Shown: positions 46,824 through 59,649 of the stretch, piece after piece
Position numbering within the stretch: the stretch's first letter is position 1
Layout: every line of letters starts with the position of its first letter
Assembly: GCA_013397435.1 (NCBI GenBank)
Contig: VZRG01000533.1
Span: 248,001 to 312,000, forward strand
DNA: 64,000 nucleotides
From: Erythrocercus mccallii
Lineage: Eukaryota > Chordata > Aves > Passeriformes > Dicruridae
Reading direction: 5' to 3'
Notes under the pieces: model-generated
What the model was told of the DNA's origin: nothing
Database searches by the model: none
Seen by the model: only the letters and a program-made list of their open reading frames with translations
Made by a program: the position numbers and the translations under genes

Positions 46824-48339
46824 CAGCTGCACCTCAGCACCAGTTCCTCCATGGCACTTCCAGGAGCTTTCTGCCCCAGCTTCCAAGTGGTGGCTGGCCT
46901 GGGCAGGTGGAGGGGGTGCTTGCAAGTGGGAAACTTTTGCTTTCATTATACATATATATATTTATTTATTTTAACTCAATGTTGCTGCTTCCCTTAGCTT
47001 TGGACCGGGGAGGGTGGTGGACTGGTTTTGTCCCTGTGCCTGACCTGTGACCTTAACTATGACCCACCTGAACAAATCCATGTGAAGGATGGCCTCGTGG
47101 GAGCAGAAGCCAGGTGCAGATTTGAGATGTTGTGGATAATTGTGCTGTGGATAATGTGCTTGAATCATGAGCCTCATCTCGAGCTGTAATGCTGCTGCAA
47201 CCAGCTCTCTGCTCTGATGGCATTGCAAGCTTCATTCTAGCCTCTCAACCACAATCTGTGTTTTCTTGGCACCAAAAACATGAACAAATTTGGAGTTTGG
47301 TGGGTTTTTTTTTTGATGGAGAGGCGAATTTCATCCTTTCAGAGAGAAAAAGCTAAAAGTTATACTACTAATAAAGGAAACTCATATTAAATTTGGATGC
47401 TTGCAGTGGAATTTTAGATTCTCCCAAGTCAGTAAAAAAAAAAAATCACATTCTGAGGCATCCAGATTCTAGTCATAGCTAAAATCTAGATTTGTTCAAT
47501 CCCTCTCACAACAGTACAGAATCATTTTAATGTAACGGGAATGCTGGTTGCACAAGTTAATTCCACACTGGGAGAGAAGCTTTTGCCACTATTTCCCTTT
47601 GATTTGCCTAATGCACATCCTCACAGGAGAGTTCCCTGAGACACCAGGGTTAAGCCCCTCACCCTGCCTGCTCCTCTTATCTCCTTGCTTTGCTGGATCC
47701 ATTTGCTCTCCTGCTGCCAGTCCAGTGTGGGGCAGAGGATACCTGGATCCCTGGTCAGAGAGGGAAAGGCAACACTTTGTCTTTCCCCAGTCCTCTGCCT
47801 CGAAATGGGCTGATGAAAAGGAGTAGCAGAAGGAGAAGGAGAGAAAATGGAGTGAAACAGAGGAGGGAAGGGGAGAGGAGGGCAAAGGGAGCTGTACACG
47901 GTAGGGAAATGTGCCTTTCCTCTCCCACCTGGTGACAATCCCCCGTGAAGTGTGGAGAAGGCAAACTAAAACTGGGACTTCATTTCATGTGGGTGTGCAA
48001 TGCCTAATGCTCGTTTCCCAGGATTGTGTGTAAAGTGCACACAAATTTGCCTTTAGGCTTTTCTGTGGCCTCACATAGCTCTTTCCTCCTCATTTTAATG
48101 CTTTGCTGCTTATATTTGACCAAATTACACAGACAAAGAATTCATTTATCCAAACTCACTGTCAGCTGATTCCAGTGCACAAGTAAATTTTATTTTGCAT
48201 GGAAGCAAACAGTTCAGAGGTGCTTGGAGATGTTCACCTGGGCTGCTTTTCTGCCAGCACCAGAAGGTGAAGTACAAACCCGTGCTTGCAGCAGAGACAG
48301 ACTGATTTTAAGTTCTCTTGCCTTATTTCAATTAGGCTA
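46824..48339. other. Gene-free stretch
   Basis: No gene is seen. 47548-47964 carries five overlapping short frames over GC-richer, purine/pyrimidine-skewed sequence (an AGAAGGAGAAGG-type tract near 47825-47885). None has a domain. Confidence 0.48.
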
Positions 48340-48835
48340 ATACAGTCCCTCATGGAACATTTCTCATCTTCAAGGTGTTGCATTCACAAGAAAGGGAGAG
48401 GAGGTATCTTTGCTCGCCAGATAAAAGAAACTAATTAGATTAAGGATTTTTTTTAGTTCTCGAAAACACAAGAAGTGTGTGTTAGTTCCATGTCATGCTA
48501 CAAAGCATCAACACGGTGACCCCATTTAATTATTTCCCTCATTCACAAAGCTCCCAAATCCTCAAGATGTCTTGTATTTCACGGGGACATTGTAATACTC
48601 CAAAGACAAAAGATGATATTTAAAAAGAAAATAACTAATGAGATGTCAGAGCTTTCTTTAAGAGAAGATCAGCAGAAAATTAGTAGATGATTTTTCTCGG
48701 ATACAAACAGGAAGTGTATCCTGGTAACTCTGCGCTTCCAATCCATTTATCCACTCAGAATCTAATAATTTCATCCGTCAGGCAGGCTGGGTTGCATTAA
48801 GGAGGGGTTGAAGTCTGATTCAGGGATGTGTATTT
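48340..48835. promoter_or_regulatory. Candidate conserved noncoding element
   Basis: Complex, repeat-free block with homeodomain cores (CAATTAGG, CTAATTAGATTA, TTTAATTATT) and CpGs kept in GCTCGCC, TCTCGAAA, ACACGGTG, TCACGGGG, TCTCGGAT, TGCGCTTC and ATCCGTCA. No open frame of note crosses it. The texture matches developmental enhancers in gene deserts; conservation is untested. Confidence 0.28.
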
Positions 48836-49226
48836 GTATGGTTTGCCATACCTTTTTTTTCATATGTGGTAACTTTCCTACATGAGTAGCTTTCCCAGAA
48901 CGAATGCTGAAATGAAATTTGGATACCACAATTACTCTCTGTGCCTTCTACTAGTGCTCTTACTTCAATAATGTTGTTGAATTTTTGTTCATAAGGCACA
49001 AATTTCTGCAGTTTTCATTGCAATTCTGAAGCAGAGGTAGAGAGAACTGGAAAATAATGTGGTACCAGGCGGCATCTTTCCAAGCTCACACGTGCACAGT
49101 GCGTGCTTCAAAAACTTAGACCAACAGGCCAGTGTAATATTTAAAGACATAAAATCATGAAATAGATTTCCTCAACATTCGAAGTGTAGCTATAGCAGAA
49201 ACCTGCATGCTGGTGAAATATCACAT
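48836..49226. other. Gene-free stretch
   Basis: No gene or repeat is recognised. Confidence 0.45.
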
Positions 49227-52200
49227 ATGTTATCAACAATTCTGCAGTATAGTTACAAGGAAAGTCTTCTGTGTATTATTACATTAAAAACCCAAAAAAC
49301 CAGCTCTGTGTTTCAGAAGACCCTGCTAGGAAGACATCAAGAAAAGCTCCAAGTGGAGGAAGCAACATTTAAGGTGAATATTTTCTTTTCCAGGAAAAAA
49401 AAAACAAAACCAACCAAAAAACAAGTCCTTGAGACTAAAGAGTGAAGTGCTGGTAATACTCTACATGCAGATACAAAAGTGCAAAATGCTACTAGATAGA
49501 AGATGATGACAGATCTTTGCTCTTGTCAGCAGAGAGACAGTGACTGTAGCAAGTCATTATCACCCAAGTTGTTACTGTGAAGTGTAAATAAAACAAAAAT
49601 AGCAATGCAGAAGATTGTAAGATTGTTGATCCAGATTCTGGGTGTTTGGAAATCAGCAAGAGAAGATTCAACCAAGAAGCACCTTCGTCATAAACTGGAA
49701 GCAGAGTTTAGAAGAATGCGATGTTTTACCATGAAAAGAAAAATCATCCTGCATCCAGACAGCTTGTGATAAACCTGACACAGATAATCTAGCACTAAAG
49801 ACAGTCTAAAGCAGCCAATTCAAAAGAAAAATACCTTCAAGTGGTTCTGAGTAGAACAGCTTTACAGATGAGAGATGACATCAAAGTAGAAACTGTGAAA
49901 GAGTTGTTGTCTTCTTGATGCTGAGAATTCAATCACGCTTTACTAATTATACCTATTTCAGTCACAGTCTTTCCTGCACAGCATTAGCAGAAGAAAGGCT
50001 TAAGCCCATCAACCATAATACTTCATTCACTTGAAGTTCTGCTGCCAAGATTTAGTTTATGCAGTTACCTGCTGAAAGGAATCCATCCAGCAGAGCACAT
50101 TTCCCTGCTATTTATTTTTCAGCCTTTAAGAGGCAATGTGGAGCTTATTTAACTTGGAGATGGCAAATTTCAGACTAAAGAGGCCGATCCAATCCTTTTT
50201 ATTCACAAGCTGGAATCAGCCTCAGAGAAGGAGCTGGTGCATTGTCTGCCATGTGTGTGGTGAACTGGCTTGTAATGATACACTTGAGGAGACAGTGCTC
50301 CAAGGAGACACATCACTGCTTCTCAGCTTCTCCTCACAAGGTAGCAGCAAGAAAAGCCTCTGGGGAACGCTTCGAAGAGAAACATGGAACAACAAAAGAC
50401 TCAGTAGTGTCAGGTGAAGGACAAAGGACTGCAGTGTTTGGAAAGCCTGGTTTGGATGTTTTCTTGCTCAAAACACACTCAAACAATACTTTGAATACTT
50501 TGACACTACCTTAAAACGCTGATTGTGCACATGGAATTTTTCCTGTGCTTGCCAATCTGCTGTGTACAAATGAGTCTTCTGGGTATTTGCTATTTGTTTA
50601 TCAATCTCTACCCTAAATGTGGAGAAGTCTTGGTGTAGATTAATCCCCTAAAACTACCTGGGGAAAAAAATCCTCAGTGTATTAAATCATTGAGGAGACA
50701 AAAAATAAAGATACTCAGATTCTAAGGTGTGAAGGGATGTACTATCAAATCAGGGGCAGTCTGTAAGTACCACTTTGGAGAAGCTTAACAAAACTTTCTA
50801 ATTTCACTTGAACTCAAGAACACTTTTAGGCACCTGGTATTCACTGAGCCTGAGCAGATAGTGGATGGGTACTTGCTGTTCCTGAGGAGAGTTGGATATA
50901 CCCAGATAGTGCTAATTGGACAGGTTTGTCTGTTTGTCAGCTGTCTTGCAGAACGGTGTAGCCTATTGATAGCTACTGATAGCACATATTGAAGCAAGCA
51001 TGCACTGATTTCCAGAAGAGACTGCACTAAGAGTGACTTGTCTTCATAGAAATGGTACGACAACATGTCCAAGGACAAACTGAATATTTCAGGCATCAGT
51101 GATCAGACAGGTATTAGTAAGATCTCAGCAGAGGCACATATCCTCTGAACAGATATGAACTCACCTTGAAAGCTGATTGTTGCTCAAAGCAGAGAACTAG
51201 AGAATGGAGAGGTACTGACTAGCCCATGTAAATCATGTTCCTGAGAGCTGGCAATATGAAAATATTATGAAAAAACAAGCACAGCAACTTTAGGTACAGA
51301 GAAAAAAAAATTCGGACCCTGCTGAAACGATTCTCAGGCCATCTGTCTGCATTTCTGTGAAATGAATGGTTAATAAGACATTTGCAGAGTGTGTCCTGTA
51401 ATTAGCCTGCCCTGGCAGTATGGAAAGCTGCAGAATGGATGCACTTTTCACTACATCCCAGAAAATACCACAAAAGGTCTGAGAGAAACAGTAGAGAACC
51501 CAGCAGAAGAATTCATGTTAAGGATGTAAAGCAGAGCGCAGCATTCAACAGGAGGAAATATTTGGGTAGGGGGCATCAGTAGCCAAGCGCTATTGAATTC
51601 TTTGATAAGAGATGTTGAAAAAATGATAGCAGAAATAAGCTATGCAACGAATTTTCTCCATTTCCCATGAGCTCTGTACATATTTCAGCTGGTGAGATCA
51701 AATAAGACATAATGAATTCCAAAACTGCAGAAAATCCAAATTTCTGCATAGCATCACTTCCACAGACAGCTTCATCTTGTCCTATGTGTGTGCAGATTGA
51801 ACCATGGATGTAAATGAGTTCCACTTCAATAAGCAAAGCATGGTGCAACACTGGACCAAGTATGCAAAAGCTGTGCACAAAGTCTGTGTGCCTTTTCCAT
51901 GCTTTTAGTACTTCTAGAAGCAGAGGAAAAGCTGAGAGCCTTGAACCAGATATGAGGAGAGTATAGTTAGTGTCAAATCTCTCAGCTTGGACAAACACAG
52001 GACAAACGGATTTCTTTCTGTATTTAAAAAAAGATTCATACACTGTCCGTCTGTCCCCAAAAGTGCAACAAGCAGCGTCAGTGAATGTTGTTACCAACAT
52101 TTTGGTGCCAGCTGGGGTAAAGCATTTGGAATCAGCTTCCAAATTCCTTTTTCCAAAGGCATTATGTGTCTACTCTCAAGTAGGAATTCGAAGATAATCT

Positions 52201-52450
52201 CTTCTCGATTAACCCCCTGGAATTGAGCTCTGCAGCATTGGGCAGACAACTGATGCCAAAAACAATCTGAACCATCCAAAGCTGTCCTGAAGTCGAGGGA
52301 ATGGAAGTCCCTCTTGTCCATGTCACATCAAGCATCAATCCTGAGAGTGGCCTCAGGTGCTTGGGCTGTGTATTTAGCAAAGCTGTGCTAAAGAAGATTG
52401 AGGAAGAGCTCTACAAAGTTGCTCTAATGAAGATTTAAAGAAGGAGGTGG
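49227..52450. other. Interrupted coding-like block of unknown nature
   Basis: I do not recognise a gene. Features seen are a 54-codon basic frame at 49605-49769 (plus); a 93-codon frame at 50136-50417 (plus) with C-x2-C-G-E and NDT words resembling part of a BED zinc finger; a 103-codon minus frame at 50785-51096; the longest frame of the window at 51576-52142 (minus, 188 codons); plus-strand frames at 51970-52226; and a short plus frame at 52301-52436 ending KIEEELYKVALMKI. Frames change and stop repeatedly, so this is not an intact gene. It could be a decayed transposon or retrocopy, a long noncoding RNA exon, or simply purine-skewed sequence with fewer stops. Confidence 0.3.
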
Positions 52451-55400
52451 TTGGTGCCTTTAGGAGTGTACATCTACTGCCTTGTGTAGTCCTTACAGTA
52501 CCTCTGGTATTCTTTGCCAAGGGTCAAAAGACTCTTTCTTCATGACTTTTCCCACACATTTTTATCAAAAAAAAAAATTCAGAAAAATAAATTGAAATGA
52601 ATTATAAATACATGTATAATTGCTGGATAATCATTAAGAACAAAAGTACAAGTGGTAAACTACCAGACACAGAAGATGAAAATAAAAGTAAATGGATCTA
52701 GATTCCCTCAAAAAAGATTATTAGACTTTATTACCTTACATGGAAATAGCAGCATGGCAACCGCAGAGTCCTAACCTTGTTCATGGACATATTTAGCAGA
52801 GATTTCTTAAAGATGATTGCATACAGAATGTAATTAAGAGACACTGATGTTTCTAGTTCAGGAAAAAGTTATGTTGGGTTCGTTTAAGTTCTTTTTAAAT
52901 TTAAAATACATCTGTATTTGCAAGATGCTGCCACAGCTCCCACTAGCAACACTTTTGAGGGTTGAGCTTGAACTTTGGTGTGCTATATTCCTGGATATAT
53001 CCCTTCAATAGCTAGCACAGCAACAAATGTCAAGAAGGGCTTGGGGTTTTTTTTCCCTTCCCTCTGCCTGTCCTCTCCTTTTTTCATATCTTGCACCAAG
53101 GAAAACTTCTCCAATTCATTGGCAATACCACCAATTTCTATGTTAAAAATGTCTGAGGAAGGAGTACACAAAAGGAACATTCTAAATTAATTCCTAACCT
53201 GCAGTAACATTGCTATGAATTAATTTTTAAACCTCTGGTAAACTCGTCTCAGAAGTCATAACGGAAATGCTGTGAAAACCAATTTTGTTACTGGGAATGG
53301 TCCACAGGCAAAAGTATTCTAAAGGTAGGTTAATACTAGTATAAGTAGTCAAATATTGAAACCAAAATTTTAAAGTAATATTTAACCCATTTCAAGACTT
53401 CTTAAGTTTCTGCTAGATAATCCTTTGTACTGCTGCAAAGTGTATCTAATTGGAATTTCTTCAAATTTTTCTGTGCCTGAAACTGAGGAAATTTGAAGAA
53501 ATTTGGTGAGATTACTGTATTCCGTAACATTATCTACTATAAACTACAAATAGCACAGCTGTAACTTAATATGACATGAACATTTAACACTCTCTCCTGA
53601 TGTTTTGAACTTCTTTATCTTTTAATAATTTAATTAATAGATTTGTGAGAAGAAAATTTAATTTAACAACGACATAACTGAGATATTTTACTTCATTCAT
53701 CGTAAGTATGCACCTCATTATCCAACATAGCAGACTATTAGCAGGGTATATTGGACTCTTTTAGTACAGGGTCAAGAATTGAATGGCAGTGCTATGATCT
53801 CAAATTGGGGTCCCTTGATGTGATTTCTAAGTATTACATCCAGAGCCACTTCCCTTTAGAAACTTTGGGGTCACTAGGATGACCTTTATGTCCACAGTTA
53901 CATAAGGCTCCAAACCCCAAGAACTTCTGCCTAAATTGAAATTTTGTGCTTTGAAAACGGGACAGGAGCTTTTTGTTAAAATGATAATTATTCATAAGGA
54001 CAGCGCAGGTTTTAAGCTGATTCAGAGCTCAGCATTTCAGCACTAGATATGGTGCAAGAAACCATCAAATAGCAGTGACAATAAAAAGAGATAAAAGTGG
54101 CAGATTAAGTATCTGAAAAAAAAAGAGTTCACGACAGGCTTATTTCAGCTTTGGTCCACCCAAATTAGTTACCCAGCTCTTACTTTAAATGATGCAGCTT
54201 GTTACTGAATCACAGTGGAAGAATTGCAGTGACAGAGCTGTCCAAAATAATCAGAACTCTAAAAAATTTTGATGAAAACTTAAACATGCAGACAGGCAAA
54301 TTTCTATCCTCATTGTTTATGAAGGACACGGCTGTGAAATTCTCCATGAGATACCAATGGAAAGTGGTAATAATTGCATCAAAATGATTCATGAGTTGCA
54401 TTAGCTACCACTGCAAACTTCATTCAAAGGCCATCAAAAAGGGTGTAAAGTCAAACATCAATGAGCTGGGAGATGCCAGAATTGAGGCTGCCTGTGTAAC
54501 TTCGGTTTAGCCCTCATAGTGAATATACCATGTAATGCAATATGTAATTATGTGATAATACATTATTTTCTGGAGGTTCATTGCCTCGCTCAGTTCACAG
54601 CAAGGATTAAGTACATGAGAAAGCCATAAGGAATAGGACTTGAGGCTTTCAGAACTTGGACCTGCTGCAGGTCCTGAAGCAGGATATATCCTTCACTGAC
54701 AGAAGTTTTCTATATTACCACAGAAATGATCTCAAATGGGACCGTTAGTTTTGTTGTGCAAGCACGCTGGCAATATTTTGCAAAAAAATGATGACACTGA
54801 AGGGGGAAACCCCTTTTCCTTCTTGCTCTTGCTCCTTTCCTGCCCTTCTTCTGGATTTATATGCCTCCTTAATTAAAACAGATCACTGAGACAACTATTT
54901 TGAAAGAGGAGGCATAAACTTTCTACTTTGTGAAAACATTAATCAGGACACTAATTACCATTTCTGCACTGCTGCTTTCAGCTACTCCAGATCTCAGAAA
55001 TTCAAGTTCAGAATGGCAGATATCATTGCCATGTTGCACTTTGAGAAGAGCACACAAGAAATATGGAAAGCTGTACAGTGCATGAGCCTGCCCCAGTGCA
55101 GGTGGGATGTGAGATCCGGTCACTAAAAAGAAATCTTTCTTGTAAAGGGTGAATCTTGACTAAAAAAAGCCATGTGGCATTTTTGAAAGGAGATAATGCT
55201 GTGAGCAGATAGAGGTGAAGTTATGAGTATAATCTGCTTGGATTATGAAGATTAAATGGCATTTGACATACTTCTGCATATTACACTGGCATATAAGGTC
55301 AGGAAGTGCAGGACAGAAAGCATCGTCCTTTTCTGCTTACAAAACTGTCCAGAGGCAGATTTTCCTGATTAGGAGTTATGGGTCAATAGCCTGGAGAGAG

Positions 55401-56077
55401 ACAGGGAGTGGAATGGCACACATACAGACATATTCTGGCTGTTAAATCTTACAAATGCCTCTTTGCCAGGGTGCGTTGGAGACAGCTCTTTGCCTCCCAC
55501 CTTTTTGTTCCAACCACACGAACCCTTTTCGTTTCTCTTGAGACATAGCTGCAGTGCACATGGTGAAGTTAGTGACTTTCATAGCATTCATAAGAAGGGC
55601 AAATTATGCCAGAGAAAGGAATTAAATCTTGAAAGGTCCAAACAACAAAATCCTACCACTCATAGGTTTCATTGCCTCCACGTAAGTGGGATATTATATG
55701 GTAGGGAAGAGGGTCTGAAAGGCAGGTGCTGTGTCTGCTATACGCTTCCAAAGAGAATCCCAACAATTTGAGAGAAGAAAGCATATTGGAAAGACAGGAA
55801 AAATAATGGGAAATCGAGGAGCGTTAAGGGAAAGCTTGAGGATATCAGACAGTCCAAACATTCCTCGGAAGGGTGTCCCTATTTCCCCATGGAAATAATA
55901 TGCAACACCCTGCAGTCACCCTGGGCTGGTCCCTGTCTCATCAGGCAGGCAGAGGCCCATGTTACAAAGCAGGATGGAGCTCCTGGGTCCAGCTGGACCA
56001 TGGGAAAAGCCGGGACAAGAATTTTCCAAGTGGAAGTGTTAACTTGGATTTCCCATTTATCCTCAGAGCAGCACCCA
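52451..56077. other. Gene-free AT-rich stretch
   Basis: No gene is seen. 53570-53760 is rich in TAAT cores. A perfect-arm inverted repeat GGACCTGC/GCAGGTCC lies at 54658-54674. Frames are short and unrecognised. Confidence 0.5.
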
Positions 56078-56098
56078 CAGCAGCAGCAGCAGCAGCAG
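56078..56098 (+). repeat. (CAG)7 trinucleotide run
   Basis: Seven CAG units. The overlapping plus-strand frames read it as poly-Gln at 55889-56197 and poly-Ala at 55873-56244. Both frames are otherwise unrecognised and lack splice context, so coding is not supported. Confidence 0.93.
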
Positions 56099-59000
56099 GA
56101 AAATGGGAATGCAGCTGTCCAAGGAGCACACAGGCACCCAGCAGGTTTTCAGAGCATCCACAGCTCCGTGTTTCCCCCAGAGCACACTGGAAGCTGACAG
56201 AGCCCAGCTTTTGTGAAAAATCAGGCTGCTTCTTAGAAGTGTAACAAACTAATTCTAAGTCAATTTTTAGAAAATTGGCCTTTGTTTCTCCACCAGTTTT
56301 TCATTTCCCTGTACATCTTTAACAAAATACGTTTAGCAGCAAGGAAAAATAAATAATTCTTAGCATTAGAGGGGATTTTTCCAGTATCATTTCAATGACA
56401 GCTGTGTATAGTCCTAAAGAGTATGAGGGCATGATTCAGTGATCCAAACAAACTTTTGGGTTGAGACCAGCTGTTATGAATACTTTTTTGCTCTTTTTAG
56501 GAATAAAAAGAATCGATGTGTATATTACACTCAGGCTGAGACTTGGGCTGCTTTTGTTTGCTTTTCATCATGTCCATGCTTATTCTCATTGTTATTGTAT
56601 TGCTTTCATCTTCAATAAACAGAGAATTTTTTTTTCTCACAAAAAGCCCAATGCTTCTTGTATCTGCAAGTCCAAATTCCTTGTGACTTGGCATAGGTCA
56701 GAGAACTGGAGCCTGCATTGTTGACCTAACTCAGATCTGCTGGTTTTCTGGTTGCTGCTTGCATTTTTCAGTGGTAGGCAAGTGACAGTAATATATCTAT
56801 AACTTGAGCTACCGTGTAACTTTTTCATTCTGCTCTGATAGTTGAGCTACCAAACAGTGAGTGACAGAAACCAAACAAAGTTAACAAAGAAAAGGAAAAA
56901 AAAAAACCAAAGAAGGAGGCATGGCATAAAGTAATAAGAAATGAAAAAATATGAAATTCAGGAAAGAATAATAAAAGCAAATCCTAAAATAAATGGCAGG
57001 GTTTGATTTTGCAGTGCTGGCTTACAGCCAGTTAACTGTCTGAAAAGTAAAACAAGTGAAGCAGATACACCTAAGGTAAAAATAATGTGCATACTCTTAT
57101 GAGGAAAATATGAACTAGAAGAAAATAAAAAGACCTATCAAAAATTATAGAACTGTGGGACTTTAACCTCTTCACGTTGTTTAGATTCTATTTCTCTGTG
57201 TTGCTTTTGGAAGAGAGAAATCAATAATAGCATGAGAACAGTACTGGAGGGAGAAGCTGGGAACATTTGAAGACTCCTAGGTCTGCTCCAGCTGTAACTC
57301 CCCATGTCCTCTCAATGTGGCCAACAGGCCTTGTGCAAACACTTCAGGAGGACTAAAACCATATCTGCTCTTCCACAATTCAAGTGCTTTCCTCCTTGTT
57401 CCAGAAAACCCCGCAAAAACTGCTCTCAGCTACATGGTTAAAAACTGACTCTAGCCCATAGCAGGAGGAACCACTTCAAAGGAAAATGTGCTTTTTCACC
57501 CACCAACTTTTGGTAGTAGCCACAAATGTGCCGAAAGAATTTTAATCTTAATTCCTTCTATACTACAGGGATTTTGTATTTCCATGACCATTCTCCTTGA
57601 AGTTTTTTAAACAATATTCTAAATTAAATGATCCTCATGTTTGTTTTTTTTTTTTAGCATAAGTCAGTCCTAACATGATATCCAAATCTAAAGCAACTTT
57701 TCTAAGGTTGGAAGAATTCCTGTAATCCGTGGAAGATGTAAATGTTACTCCTGTTACTGTCAGCTGTCAGCTGATAGGAGTAGGCTGGTTAGGAAGAAAG
57801 AGGCAAAGAAAAATTAAGGTATTCTTCAGTCATAAACTTATCCTTTACACACAGGTCAATGACAATAGGAATCATTCTTCTCACACAGGATTTAGTGCCC
57901 ATTTTTTGGGTGCTGACTGGCCACAGTTTTGGTACAAAGGGGCCAAATTCCAAATGAAATCCTTGCCTGAGGGAGCCTATACAAAGACTCTTCTGCAATG
58001 AACTCTTCCTGCTGTTATTCTTCACAGTGATGAAAGAGGCCAAAAGAGTTCCTACAGTCCTTACAGTTAAGCTGATATGAAATAAAAGCTCTGAAACCTC
58101 TGAATATAAGCCTCTGAAACCACTTTGTACTGAAGATGGGTAAACTTTGGCTTTTTTATGGCTACTGCTGTATATCTTTTCCCCCTTATCTTAATGCAGA
58201 GTCTTGGCATATCAGTGTATAAATAAAGGCAACCTATCAACTTCCCTTTCAGATTTCCAAGGAAAGTTACAAGGCAATTAGCTTTGTATCATAGGCTTTA
58301 TTGGCAGCAGAAAGCCAGAATCACAGGAACATTTGGTTCCCAGGAATTTGGATCTCATAAGTGAGGGCCAGTGCCAACACCAACCAGAGTGTCTGCCAGT
58401 TGTTGTTCTTCTTCACAGCTACAGCTGGCTGCAATTCCCAGCAATGCTGTAGATTAAAGATCAATACCTGATCAGATTCACTTGGTGAGAGGTCTGACAT
58501 CAGTGGGACAAAAGGCTGTTTGTGGGGAAAAGAAGTGATCCATCACTCCTCAGTCCTCTAAGGACACAAGTAAAAGAGAGGTGAGCAGAACTCCAAAACC
58601 TGGAGGGAGTGTTGAATTTGAAGGCAGGCTTGCACTGTCCCAGAGATATGATATCCATAATGCACAGATCATGAAAGTACATTAATCCTTGGGAAACTAG
58701 ATCATGTGGCTCTCAGTAATGAATCCTGCACAATTTGCCATCTTCTAGCTTGATCTCAGGATTCCCTCCCTGTAGTCTTACTTTACCACAATGAGAGTGA
58801 CATTTCTGAGACTGTCATAGCTCCTGAAATATGTCAGAACATTACTGTTGTAATAACTGCATCTCAATATTCTTCCTGTGCTGTCTCCTGGGATATAGAA
58901 AATACTGCCTAGGAATCTTTATTTATGTCTCAAAGCAGCAGGACAAGTTTGCAGATTAGATATATGAAGTGCCCACCTCCTTTTCCCTTCAGTGTCCCCA

Positions 59001-59649
59001 GCAATCACCTCAGCAGAGGAGCAGACTGAAACATTAAAGAAATGAAAATGGCCTTGTTCTCATTTGACCCTTTGGGTCTCTCTTTGTAACATCATTGTAT
59101 TCAAGACATCACCATTCATCTTTGGCCCATGAGGCCCCCCCATCCCCAATGCCTGAGTAATTGGTGCTTCTCATCCCTGAAAAGGGGTAGAAACACGTCT
59201 CCAACTCGCTGGGATGTTGCAAGGAGAAATTAGCAGATATATGCAGCATGCTCTGAACCTTTGTGTAGGCACCAAATGCTATTAGTGAGTTGTTGCTATT
59301 TTTCTTCCATGGCACAGCAATGATCCGAAAGGAAGCAGTTTTGGGTAGACACAGCTAAGACAATCCAGCCAAATGGTATCTGAGTTGTGCAGTTTAGTGC
59401 AGATTTTAGGAAGCCTTACTTATCAGTGTTTCAGGCTGGGTTTGTTCAGGGATTTCCAGGGAACCTGTCTGCCTCTGCAGCATGGCTCCCTAAATCTCTC
59501 CTTGAGCAGCGGGACCAGCGGTGCGGAGCAGGGAGCAGAAGGAGTGTGCCATTTCCCACACGTAGTAATTGATTTAGCAGCAGTTTAAAACAATGTTGAG
59601 CACTGTCAAGGATGTTCCTTTGTGGCATTAAATCAAGTTCCTTGAGATG
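56099..59649. other. Gene-free AT-rich stretch
   Basis: No gene is seen. A partial triplication of CTCTGAA words lies at 58089-58121. Frames are short and without domains. No repeat family is recognised. Confidence 0.5.

Noticed and set aside
52083..52125. Retroviral primer-binding-site-like word after a CA end
   Set aside because: TGGTGCCAGCTGGGG loosely resembles a tRNA primer site, but no long terminal repeat pair, polyadenylation signal or viral gene is seen.
51576..52142. 188-codon minus-strand frame as a real protein
   Set aside because: It is the longest frame but shows no recognised domain and no clear splice context. Plus-strand frames over the same bases look equally protein-like. 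Kept only as part of the 49-52 kb finding.
54923..55123. Short minus-strand frame as a coding exon
   Set aside because: No domain and no splice signals; equally short frames occur throughout.
55873..56244. Frames with poly-Ala or poly-Gln over a CAG run
   Set aside because: The homopolymers come from the seven CAG units. The rest of each frame is unrecognised.
57700..57725. CR1 tip from GGTTGGAAGAATTCC
   Set aside because: No other CR1 landmarks on either side.
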